Source: Sporomusa acidovorans (lineage in GTDB: Bacteria > Bacillota > Negativicutes > Sporomusales > Sporomusaceae). Taken from it: 64,000 nt of DNA. The DNA is taken from NCBI RefSeq assembly GCF_900101845.1, contig NZ_FNAM01000001.1, positions 310,001 through 374,000 on the forward strand, written 5' to 3'. This document shows, piece by piece, positions 1 to 7,621 of the stretch. A program made the translations under genes and the position numbers. Each line of letters starts with the position of its first letter. The stretch's first letter is position 1. Below the pieces are notes generated by a model. The model searched no databases and was not told the DNA's origin. It was given only the letters and a program-made list of their open reading frames with translations.

Positions 1-330
1 ACAGATTATAACCGCCGGCTTAAAATCACTGATATAATTTACCATACGCCTGGCAAGGATTCGACTGACCAACTCCCGGCCAAAGAGCGCCAAGCGACTG
101 TGATTTCCCCATTTGTATGCAGATCCGTACACTGCAGGAAACAAAGCAAGTATTTTTAAGTAAATTTTTAAAACTGTTTGCCCAATAAAAGCAGGGAAAA
201 AATCAAATATGTTGCATAACTGAGTCTGACAACCATAGTCGGCCCTAAGAATTTGACTGACCGCCTGTGCCGCCCTAATATGGCCGGCACCAATTGGGGC
301 ACTAATAAATAAAACTCGCCGATTAACCAA
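1..330 (-). CDS. Processive glycolipid glycosyltransferase (UgtP/MGDG synthase family), 5' part only
   Basis: The gene runs off the left edge; the visible 110 residues are its N-terminus. The reading begins LVNRRVLFISAPIGAG and continues HIRAAQAV, which is the glycine/alanine-rich start of the MGDG synthase/UgtP family (PF06925). These enzymes move glucose or galactose from UDP-sugar to diacylglycerol on the inner membrane face. I place the start at a TTG at 330-328, with a GCAGG-like ribosome site nine bases upstream inside folK. The 3' end of folK overlaps it by 8 bp, so it is probably translationally coupled as the last gene of the folate operon. The catalytic C-terminal half is outside the window, so the sugar and acceptor cannot be judged. 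Confidence 0.8.
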   Translation of the reverse strand, partial: MVNRRVLFISAPIGAGHIRAAQAVSQILRADYGCQTQLCNIFDFFPAFIGQTVLKIYLKILALFPAVYGSAYKWGNHSRLALFGRELVSRILARRMVNYISDFKPAVIIC

Positions 331-847
331 TAGATATCGCCTGCTCGTCAAATACAATCTCGCCATATACCTTCACTTGAGTATCATCTGGTGTTGAAAT
401 CAATAATTCTTGTGCATTCTTGCCTCTATATATTTTGGCATTATCGGTAATCTCAGCCAAAGGAATTAAAACAAATTTTCTCTCAGGCGTGCGGGGATGT
501 GGTAATTCCAGTTCACTAGTCGTCATCTCTACATCATGATAAACCAAAAGGTCAATATCGATATTCCGTGGACCCCAGTGAACTTCCCGTATCCTTCCCA
601 TTTGTCTCTCAGTTGCTAAGCATACCGTAAGCAATTCTAAGGGTGATAGATCAGTGCGAATCTCGATCACCGCATTAAGAAAATTAGGCTGCTCCTTTAA
701 ACCAACTGGTTCTGTTTCATATAAATGGGATATTTTCCCGATAGTAATCTGTGGATGACTACTTAGAAGTCTTACTGCAGTGGCAATATTTTCTTCCCGC
801 GTATAGGTATTATTGCTAATATTAGAACCTAATCCCAGTATAATCAT
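323..847 (-). CDS. folK: 2-amino-4-hydroxy-6-hydroxymethyldihydropteridine diphosphokinase
   Basis: HPPK transfers pyrophosphate from ATP to 6-hydroxymethyl-dihydropterin, the step before dihydropteroate synthase. The 174-residue protein has the family landmarks: GLGSN at residues 5-9, ETEPVG at 44-49, QPNFLNAV at 53-60 and the signature WGPRNIDIDLL at 91-101. The start overlaps the stop of folB by 4 bp (ATGA), which indicates translational coupling. The order folP-folB-folK is the usual Firmicute arrangement. About 15 extra C-terminal residues follow the normal end of the domain. Length and motifs are normal for an active enzyme. Confidence 0.95.
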   Translation of the reverse strand: MIILGLGSNISNNTYTREENIATAVRLLSSHPQITIGKISHLYETEPVGLKEQPNFLNAVIEIRTDLSPLELLTVCLATERQMGRIREVHWGPRNIDIDLLVYHDVEMTTSELELPHPRTPERKFVLIPLAEITDNAKIYRGKNAQELLISTPDDTQVKVYGEIVFDEQAISIG

Positions 848-1212
848 GATTCACGTCTCCGAACCGCCTCAACCTCCACAAAGTCAAGCGCTGCCGCAAT
901 CGGCACTGATGGTTTGCGCACCCGCACTGTCGCTTCCTCTACAAGGGGATGTAAACGCAGGATTTCGCCCGCAATATGGTAGGACAATGCTTCCAAAAGC
1001 TGAAACCGCTGGTTTTCCACTATATCTTTGGTTTGATTATAGACAGACACATAGTCTACTGTCTCTTGAAGGTCATCGCTTTCTCCTGCGCGCCGTAGAT
1101 CGGCCTTCAAATCAACATCAACATAAAAGCGTTGACCCAGTTCGCGTTCAAATTCATAGACCCCATGAAAGCCGTAAAATACCATGTTTCTCAAAGATAC
1201 GCGATGACTCAT
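844..1212 (-). CDS. folB: Dihydroneopterin aldolase
   Basis: FolB cleaves 7,8-dihydroneopterin to 6-hydroxymethyl-dihydropterin and glycolaldehyde. The 122-residue product has the expected tunnelling-fold pattern. FYGFHGVYE lies near residue 12, where the first glutamate follows the FxGxHG motif. A C-terminal RKPSVPI carries the conserved catalytic lysine. The ATG at 1212 is preceded by GGGGGA. It begins 14 bp after folP ends and overlaps folK by 4 bp, so folP, folB and folK form one transcription unit. Length matches the family (about 120 residues). Confidence 0.95.
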   Translation of the reverse strand: MSHRVSLRNMVFYGFHGVYEFERELGQRFYVDVDLKADLRRAGESDDLQETVDYVSVYNQTKDIVENQRFQLLEALSYHIAGEILRLHPLVEEATVRVRKPSVPIAAALDFVEVEAVRRRES

Positions 1213-1226
1213 TTTGATTCCCCCTA

Positions 1227-2429
1227 CTAAAATTTTGCATTGAGCATTGCATCAGTCATACGAGCAATGCGCGCCATGGTTTTTACATCATGTACTCTAA
1301 CAATATTGGCGCCTTTAGCGATTCCTATTGCCACAGTCGCGCCGGTTCCTTCCACCCGATCATCAGCGGGGGCATCATCCAGAATATGACCGATAAACCG
1401 TTTGCGCGAAGTCCCTAAAAGTATCGGACACCCAAGCGACTTAAGCTCACTCAAGCGTGACATAATGATTAGATTATCTGACATTTTTTTTACAAAGCCA
1501 ACCCCCGGGTCCACAATAAAGTTATCCGGATTTATGCCGGCAGATTTTCCAATCTGTATGCTGTGGCGCAAAAACTCAAGTATATGAGACATAACATCCT
1601 TTTGATAGTCGGCATCACCTTGATTATACATAATAACTACCGGAGCGTTATATTCAGCTACTACGTTAGCCATTTCAGCATCAAATTGCAGCCCCCAAAT
1701 ATCATTAACAATATGAGCACCCGCTTTTAAAGCTTCCCGAGCGACAGCGGCTTTATAAGTATCGATCGAAACCGGGATATTAAAGTTGCCTAAAACTTTT
1801 TCCAATACCGGCATTAATCTTTCCAGCTCTTCTACGGCCGAAATCTTATGCGACCCATACGGTCTGGTCGATTCGGCCCCAATGTCAATGATATCCGCAC
1901 CATCTTTAATCATTTGTTCAGTATGTTTTAGCGCTGCATCTAAATTATTAAACTTTCCGCCGTCAGAAAAAGAGTCGGGTGTAAAATTTAAAATCCCCAT
2001 GATCAAGGTTTTATCCGGAGAAATTGAGACAGCGTGTGATCCCAGCTTATAATTACGCCGCGGAAAATTTTCTTCTGCCTCAATCACGGCTTCTAACTCC
2101 TCAGCCAGTTTTTTCAAACCCCACGGCTGAGCTTTAAGTTTAGGGATACATTGTCTAAATTGTTTTAAACTGCCACTCAACAGCACATCCGTATATTCTT
2201 CCCTTAAATCAGCGGAACCTCTAGAGATTGCGGCTTCACCGCCTTTAGAAAGAAAAGCCTGTTTTAAAAGATTTGCAGCTTTACTTAATACATTTTCCAC
2301 TTTTATTGTTTTAAATATAACCTTATTTGCCATAATAGCAATACCCGCAGCATCGCAATTTACATTTGCTATTTCTTGCCGGGCCTGCTCTTGATCTTTT
2401 ATTTCGATTACCCGCATATTATATTGCAT
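1227..2429 (-). CDS. folP: Dihydropteroate synthase with N-terminal extension
   Basis: DHPS condenses p-aminobenzoate with hydroxymethyl-dihydropterin pyrophosphate. The TIM-barrel domain starts around residue 135, with the hallmark MGILNFTPDSFSDGG at 144-158, then DIGAESTRP, VNDIWG, VDPGVGF and a C-terminal RVHDV. The protein has 400 residues, about 120 more than a minimal DHPS. The extra N-terminal part is mainly helical, has no motif I recognise, and is typical of some clostridial and Negativicute DHPS proteins. The start ATG at 2429 has GGAGG six bases upstream. It is the first gene of the folate operon. Confidence 0.95.
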   Translation of the reverse strand: MQYNMRVIEIKDQEQARQEIANVNCDAAGIAIMANKVIFKTIKVENVLSKAANLLKQAFLSKGGEAAISRGSADLREEYTDVLLSGSLKQFRQCIPKLKAQPWGLKKLAEELEAVIEAEENFPRRNYKLGSHAVSISPDKTLIMGILNFTPDSFSDGGKFNNLDAALKHTEQMIKDGADIIDIGAESTRPYGSHKISAVEELERLMPVLEKVLGNFNIPVSIDTYKAAVAREALKAGAHIVNDIWGLQFDAEMANVVAEYNAPVVIMYNQGDADYQKDVMSHILEFLRHSIQIGKSAGINPDNFIVDPGVGFVKKMSDNLIIMSRLSELKSLGCPILLGTSRKRFIGHILDDAPADDRVEGTGATVAIGIAKGANIVRVHDVKTMARIARMTDAMLNAKF

Positions 2430-2553
2430 TATTTTCCTCCCCTATCGCGACAAAATATAATTTTATTGTATCATAAAATTATGTAGAATAAAGATTATTA
2501 TGCAAATTTTAGAAATTTATCATTTAGATTTGCAATCTCTTAGGAGGCCAATT

Positions 2554-2973
2554 ATGAAACAGCGCCTATCTTAGACCATTTTAAGCTCCCTGTGGAACAA
2601 ATAAAAAGCGGTTATTACAGCGACAGTTATTTTTTCCTTCACGCTTTGATCATTATGCTGTCCAGGAAGCAGATGGTTATGCAGCCCCTGTCGGCGGTGT
2701 TTTTGGCGTATCGACCCCTGCTAACGGTTCACTGTGGGGTGCGGAAGCACTCGGCACTATTCCTCATGCTTTAATTGCCGCATATGGCGGCAATACCATC
2801 GCGCTTCCAAGGCTTTTGATACCTATATGGATCCGCAAATTAAGAGAGTTGCCCTTGTGGATTTTTCTAATGATTGTGTAAATACCGCTTTGGCCGTCGC
2901 CAAAGAGATGGGGAAAACCCTTGCAGTAAAATTGGCCGCAGTTACCGTCCAAATCCCCGGCTTGATTTGGTAA
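2554..2973 (+). pseudogene. Decayed nicotinate phosphoribosyltransferase gene
   Basis: No intact frame exists, but pieces in different frames read like one nicotinate phosphoribosyltransferase (NAD salvage). In order they are LDHFKLPVEQIKSGYYSDSY (near 2571), FDHYAVQEADGYAAPVGG (near 2644), GVFGVSTPANGSLWGAEALG (near 2698), then PHALIAAYGGNT. After a further frame change comes SKAFDTYMDPQIKRVALVDF and SNDCVNTALAVAKEMG. The ribosome site AGGAGG and ATG at 2554 survive, but that frame stops after six codons. At least two frameshifts and internal deletions are needed, and the total is far shorter than the normal 350-480 residues. The product name rests on remembered family sequence. Confidence 0.75.
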
Positions 2974-2982
2974 AATAAAGAG

Positions 2983-3031
2983 GAAGAAGCAAGCACCTGA
3001 TAAATCTTGGTTGCTTGCTTCTTCTTTTTTT
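2983..3031 (+). terminator. Intrinsic terminator, probably bidirectional
   Basis: A 13-bp stem (2983-2995 with 3012-3024, arm GAAGAAGCAAGCA) is followed by seven T on the plus strand. It ends the decayed phosphoribosyltransferase gene. A T-rich run also follows on the minus strand, so it can serve the convergent TPM gene. Confidence 0.85.
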
Positions 3032-3047
3032 ATTAATGCCTCGTTGA

Positions 3048-3797
3048 CTACCATTTTCGACTAGAGCCGCCGCCGCCGCCAGATCCTCCGCCATAGCCGC
3101 CACCGCCTCCGCCGCGAAAACGCAATAGCGAAAGAATAAGATACGTAATGCTTCCGCCTAAAAAGAGCCAATCAAATATAAATAATGCTAAAGCGCCTGC
3201 GGCTAAGCCAATTTGCGCCCACCATGGCAAAGTATCCAGCAAAGACTGGTTGGCAGACGCATGGTTTTTAACAGGCTTAGCATCGGTATTTATATCTACA
3301 TTATACTCTTTAGCCGCTATACTAACTAACGCCTGATAGCCATTCCAAATTCCTTTATTAAAATCATTGGCTGAAAAGTAAGGTAGCATATAATTATCTT
3401 GAATAGCACCGGTCTTAGCGTCATTAAGCGCACCTTCCAAACCGTAACCTACCTCGATCCGCGACTGCCGGTCATTCACAGCAACTAGCACTAATACCCC
3501 ATTATTTAACTGTTTATCACCAATGCCCCAGCGTCTCAGTACCTCTAATGCATAGTTTTCCACACTTTCTCCATCAAGAGATTTGACTGTCAGTACTACA
3601 ATTTGAGCTTTGGTCTTATCTGCCAGTTTGCCGCCTAGGTTGTTGATTTTATTCTTGGTTTCGGCATCAAGTACACCAGCCTGATCCTGAACATAAATAC
3701 TGCGGGTCGGTACCGGCGGAATTTGAGGTTGAGCCCAGGCTACAGTTCCGAGCAGTAGATAAGCCGCTAAAACCAGCCAAGATAACCTTTTCTTCAT
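3048..3797 (-). CDS. Secreted/membrane TPM-domain protein (YgcG-like)
   Basis: The 249-residue protein has a signal peptide (about 1-22, ending VAWA), a TPM/Psb32-type domain (about 30-160), a membrane segment near 193-224 and a Gly/Ser-rich tail ending SSRKW. TPM proteins are anchored at the outer membrane face; their exact activity is unsettled, with phosphatase-like or assembly roles proposed. ATG at 3797 follows a GAGGGGA ribosome site. It lies 23 bp downstream of the lemA gene. LemA plus TPM protein is a common pair, suggesting a shared envelope function. Confidence 0.85.
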   Translation of the reverse strand: MKKRLSWLVLAAYLLLGTVAWAQPQIPPVPTRSIYVQDQAGVLDAETKNKINNLGGKLADKTKAQIVVLTVKSLDGESVENYALEVLRRWGIGDKQLNNGVLVLVAVNDRQSRIEVGYGLEGALNDAKTGAIQDNYMLPYFSANDFNKGIWNGYQALVSIAAKEYNVDINTDAKPVKNHASANQSLLDTLPWWAQIGLAAGALALFIFDWLFLGGSITYLILSLLRFRGGGGGGYGGGSGGGGGSSRKW

Positions 3798-3820
3798 AAG
3801 TTATCCCCTCGCTTGGAAAA

Positions 3821-4375
3821 TTAGAATTTAACCTGGGGAACTTGTTTTGCACTTTCTTCCGCTTTAAAATACTCTTTCGGCCCAAAACCCATCATTCCGG
3901 CAAACAAGCTTGTCGGTAATGAACGTATTTTTACATTATAACCTTGTACAGCGTCATTATAATCCTTTCTCGCCACAGCGATCCGATTTTCTGTACCGCT
4001 GAGTTCATCCATTAGTGCCCGGAAATTCTGGTCGGCTTTAAGATTAGGATAATTTTCGGCGATTACCAGTAACCTACTCAACGCTGAATTTAATTCAGCA
4101 TTCGCCTGTGCTTTTAACGCCGGCCCCTGTGCACCGGCCAGCTTGGCGCGAGCATCGGCAACAGCCTGAATAGCCTGTTGTTCGTGTGCCGCATAACCTT
4201 TTACGGTATTAACTAAATTAGGAATCAAATCAGCTCGCCGCTGTAATTGATTTTCAATCTGACTCCACTTGCCGTTAACGCTTTCATTCATACTTACCAA
4301 CGTATTGTAACTCATCATTGCGCTTACTAATATCGCTCCAACTATAGCGATAACAATCCATGCCGTCTTTTTCAT
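3821..4375 (-). CDS. lemA: LemA family protein
   Basis: This 184-residue protein has one N-terminal membrane helix (about 5-22) and a long helical body. It shows the LemA motif RRADLIPNLVNTVKGYAAHE around residues 47-66. LemA proteins sit in the membrane with the helical part outside; the function is not established. I prefer the ATG at 4375, seven bases after AAGGAGG, over the TTG one codon earlier. It is cotranscribed with the TPM-domain gene downstream. Confidence 0.9.
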   Translation of the reverse strand: MKKTAWIVIAIVGAILVSAMMSYNTLVSMNESVNGKWSQIENQLQRRADLIPNLVNTVKGYAAHEQQAIQAVADARAKLAGAQGPALKAQANAELNSALSRLLVIAENYPNLKADQNFRALMDELSGTENRIAVARKDYNDAVQGYNVKIRSLPTSLFAGMMGFGPKEYFKAEESAKQVPQVKF

Positions 4376-4455
4376 CAAATTACCTCCTTTTTTGTCCTAA
4401 AAGGAACTCCTATTATTATCTCTAACGATGAAAATTATCTTCAAAATGCAGGAGA

Positions 4456-5982
4456 TTATTTCCTGGAAATTATTTGAAAATCATTACGGAACTGAATAGC
4501 TTCTGCAATATGTTCTACTTCAATTTGCAGTTTGCCACTCAAATCAGCAATCGTTTGCGCTACTTTTATAATTCTGTCATAGCCCCGTGCGCTAAGATTC
4601 ATCCGGCTAAAAGCCTGCCGCAGAAGATCAATTGCATCAGGTGTTAATTTACATAATTTTTTTATATGCTTGTGCTCCATTTGTGCATTGGCATGAAATC
4701 CAAATTTCAGTAGGCGTTCTTCTTGAATTAATCTTGCGTTTTCTACTCTGCTGCGAATAACACTTGATGACTCTTGGGGGACATTTTTTACTAAGTCATT
4801 ATATTCCAAACGCGGAACATGAATGGTTATATCTAACCGATCCAACAAAGGTCCTGATATCTTTTTTTGGTAGCGTCGAATATCATTAGGAGTACAAGTA
4901 CATTCCCGTGACGGATCAGAACTAAATCCACACGGACAAGGGTTCAAAGCCGCAATAAGCATTAGCTTGGCGGGGTAAGATAAAGTAGCATTAACTCGGG
5001 AAATTGTTACCTCTCCGTCCTCAAGCGGTTGCCTTAACACCTCCAGTACTGTCCTTGGAAATTCCGGCAGTTCATCCAAAAATAATACCCCGTTATGACT
5101 CAAGGTAACCTCTCCCGGTCTCGGCATACTGCCTCCCCCGATCATTCCAGCCATGGAAACCGTATGATGAGGACTGCGAAACGGTCTTTCAGTCACTAAA
5201 CCAATATTATTTTTTAACATGCCGGCAACACTATAAATCTTTGTAACTTCCAGAGCCTCTTGTGATGTCATAGCAGGTAATATTGATGGGATCCGCTTTG
5301 CCAGCATTGTCTTTCCTGAGCCGGGCGGTCCAACCATCATAACATTATGAAAGCCTGCGGCAGCAATTTCAAGGGCACGTTTGGCAACAACCTGACCCTG
5401 TACATCGGCAAAGTCTAATGTAGAATCGATAGTTTGTCTTTCCGGCATTTTAGAAACGACTGGCGATAATAATCTCTGAGCATTAAGATGCTTAACGATC
5501 TCAGCCAGTGTTTCCGGTGCATACACCTTTAGGCTGCCAGCTAATAATGCCTCCTGGGCATTTTCCGGAGCTACAAACATTTCAGATATGGCATTGTCCT
5601 GGCAATTAGCTGCCATCGATAATATCCCTGATACGGCCCGCAATCGTCCCTCTAAAGATAGTTCCCCCGCAAAGACCTGGCTTTGGTAATTAACAAGAAT
5701 TTGACCACTTGCCGCCAATATTCCCACCGCGATAGGCAAGTCGAGCCCTGAACTTTCTTTCTTAATATCGGCAGGAGCTAAATTTACGGTAATGCGGCGA
5801 GTAGGAAATTCAAATCCACTATTTTTAATAGCAGCTCGAACACGTTCCCTGGACTCACGCACAGCAGTATCAGGTAAGCCGACAATATCAAGACAAGGAA
5901 TACCATTAGCAATATCCACTTCAACAGTTATTAAAATCCCGTTTAGACCCATTGTAGTTGAACCCATAATTTGTGCAAACAT
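4456..5982 (-). CDS. comM: ComM/YifB family Mg-chelatase-like AAA+ ATPase
   Basis: The 508-residue product has an N-terminal Lon-protease-like S5 fold domain (1-170) and an AAA+ Mg-chelatase domain with Walker A GPPGSGKT at 218-225. Walker B follows as GVLFLDELPEF, then a cysteine-rich insert starting NPCPCGF and a C-terminal helical lid. ComM in other bacteria is a hexameric helicase that promotes branch migration during transformation. ATG at 5982 has GGGGG upstream. The promoter region contains a 16-bp block shared with the rnhB promoter (see findings). No comEA or dprA lies beside it here. Confidence 0.92.
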   Translation of the reverse strand: MFAQIMGSTTMGLNGILITVEVDIANGIPCLDIVGLPDTAVRESRERVRAAIKNSGFEFPTRRITVNLAPADIKKESSGLDLPIAVGILAASGQILVNYQSQVFAGELSLEGRLRAVSGILSMAANCQDNAISEMFVAPENAQEALLAGSLKVYAPETLAEIVKHLNAQRLLSPVVSKMPERQTIDSTLDFADVQGQVVAKRALEIAAAGFHNVMMVGPPGSGKTMLAKRIPSILPAMTSQEALEVTKIYSVAGMLKNNIGLVTERPFRSPHHTVSMAGMIGGGSMPRPGEVTLSHNGVLFLDELPEFPRTVLEVLRQPLEDGEVTISRVNATLSYPAKLMLIAALNPCPCGFSSDPSRECTCTPNDIRRYQKKISGPLLDRLDITIHVPRLEYNDLVKNVPQESSSVIRSRVENARLIQEERLLKFGFHANAQMEHKHIKKLCKLTPDAIDLLRQAFSRMNLSARGYDRIIKVAQTIADLSGKLQIEVEHIAEAIQFRNDFQIISRK

Positions 5983-6336
5983 AAGCTACCCCCGTAGCTA
6001 GTCGTTAGCCGAAAACGCATTTAATTATAATCATTAGACTACTTCCAGCTTACCATTATCTTTTATCTATTAAAATAATTTATTTAATAATTCTTGATAA
6101 GCACTAACAAATCCTGCCTAATCAAAACAATACAGAAACAAAAAGAACCACTTTCGCAGAAACTTATCATCATTGCTGCCTGTGTGGTTCTGTTATTGGT
6201 TTTAGTGGCTTATTCTATCTTCGCAGGTAAGTGAAACTGCCTACCAGGCAGACACCTATCTCTTTTATTTCCAATGCTCTATTTGCTCAAAAAATAAATT
6301 ATCTTAGATACGGCACCATTTCCTAGTAATAGGCTA
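5983..6336. other. Intergenic region with shared promoter block and a doubtful small ORF
   Basis: This 354-bp gap holds, on the minus strand near 6091-6118, a block GGCAGGATTTGTTAGT with a downstream ATCAAGAAT, repeated upstream of rnhB. On the plus strand a 46-codon frame from TTG 6094 to 6234 encodes a hydrophobic helix (IIIAACVVLLLVLVAYSIFA), but it has no ribosome site. Nothing else is recognised. Confidence 0.5.
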
Positions 6337-6882
6337 TTACCTATCCTCATCAAGCAGCGGCGTTCTGCTCCATGTATATTGATCAATTAACTTTGATTCA
6401 AACGTATCGCACTCTTTGTTATAGCTATGAACGTGAGGCACGGGAATTTCAACATGTTTCCTTTTTAAACCTTTCTTCTCAATGAACTGTACTTGCTCAG
6501 TGGTATAGCCATATATGTAGATTAGATTGTGTCGGTCATACACAATGGTTGTGCTCGTTTCAGGTGAATAAATCCATATATCATGGCGAGCGTCATTTTC
6601 AAAAAATTTATGGAACTGATTAAGAATAGTACTTGCTTCATTATAAGATAACTTCTCACTCTGGTATCTGCCTGACTCAATCCTTGCACGCGGAGTATGT
6701 AAAACATACAGAATATAGAAAGATCCGTTTAGTAAAGCAATTAGTTCAAGAATCGTAGAAACATGATTTTCTGCACAACCAATAACGATTCTTTTATAAC
6801 TATCTTCTTCCTCCACATCAAATATGTCGGCGTAACGATACTCTTGCAGTTTGTGATTTACGTAATGACCCAATTTATACAC
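6337..6882 (-). CDS. Hypothetical protein, 181 aa
   Basis: I do not recognise the family. The frame is likely real: a GTG start at 6882 has AAGGAG nine bases upstream, and the composition is that of a normal soluble protein. It is acidic near the N-terminus (DVEEEDSYKR), has a hydrophobic strand-rich centre (LNGSFYILYVLHTP) and a charged, Tyr-rich C-terminus. No signal peptide or membrane segment is visible. It stands alone between comM and a degenerate region. An immunity-like or phage-related small protein is possible, but nothing specific supports that. Confidence 0.6.
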   Translation of the reverse strand: MYKLGHYVNHKLQEYRYADIFDVEEEDSYKRIVIGCAENHVSTILELIALLNGSFYILYVLHTPRARIESGRYQSEKLSYNEASTILNQFHKFFENDARHDIWIYSPETSTTIVYDRHNLIYIYGYTTEQVQFIEKKGLKRKHVEIPVPHVHSYNKECDTFESKLIDQYTWSRTPLLDEDR

Positions 6883-6979
6883 GGACTCACACTCCTTATA
6901 GATTTTATCTCGTCTATCTTAGCCTCCGTAATAAATTTGAATTCTATCTTAACCTATTCATTATTACTCAGCTTTTTTT

Positions 6980-7236
6980 CTATATACAACGTGCTAAAGA
7001 TTTTTGCAGTCGGGGGGTGTGTTGGCAAAAGCGGAAGTCAAACGCTAGTGGTGGAGCGCTCTTCATACACCATCCGCCTGCGCCTGCAAACTTCTTTAAT
7101 GCGGAATATATAGTAATATGCTTTTTCACTTTTTCAATCATTTCCGTATCGCGCGGGTCAGCATATTTTAGGACCGCTTGGTATGTAGCAATTGCCTCTT
7201 TATTGCATTTCGCGGTTTTTCTCCCTCTTTCTCTTT
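6980..7236 (-). pseudogene. Possible remnant of a helical (TPR-like) protein
   Basis: On the minus strand a stretch reads NKEAIATYQAVLKYADPRD then TEMIEKVKKHI with good coding character, stopping at TAG 6982-6980. It is preceded in another frame by EKEGEKPRNA, so a frameshift lies near 7210. No start or ribosome site is seen. It resembles a tetratricopeptide-type helix pair, but the family cannot be fixed. Treat as a likely decayed gene fragment. Confidence 0.3.
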
Positions 7237-7416
7237 AATTGCACTAATTCTTTGTACACACACTAATATCCAAAATGATTTTACCCTACTTCTACTAAAA
7301 TAGTACTATATGTAATTTCTTTTTTTATCTAGCGAAATCCTTTATAAACAACAAAAGCCTACAACCTACTGGAACTGTAGACACTTATTTATTACTCTAT
7401 AAAACTGCAGTAACAG

Positions 7417-7466
7417 GGACTCCTGTCAAATCCACATAGATCTGACAAGAGTCCTCTTCATTTTTC
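7417..7466 (+). terminator. Stem-loop, possible terminator
   Basis: Arms 7417-7428 (GGACTCCTGTCA) and 7443-7454 (TGACAAGAGTCC) pair over 11-12 bp, followed by a pyrimidine-rich run ending in five T. No intact plus-strand gene precedes it, so it may be left over from a lost gene or act as a leader structure of the histidine kinase 170 bp downstream. The rest of 7237-7621 shows nothing else I recognise. Confidence 0.5.
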
Positions 7467-7621
7467 GCCGTTACCAGTGGTAATTTAAAATAATATTAAA
7501 ATATTTCCATAAAGTAGGAGGATATTTTAACAATTGGTAAGAAAAAAATACTATTGATATTTTCCGATTTATACCAGTCTTGTTAGATTGCTAAAACGAA
7601 CATTTCGTAAAGGATGATCAT

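Noticed and set aside
6094-6234. 46-codon hydrophobic plus-strand frame
   Set aside because: No ribosome site; its first part is explained by the shared promoter block on the other strand.
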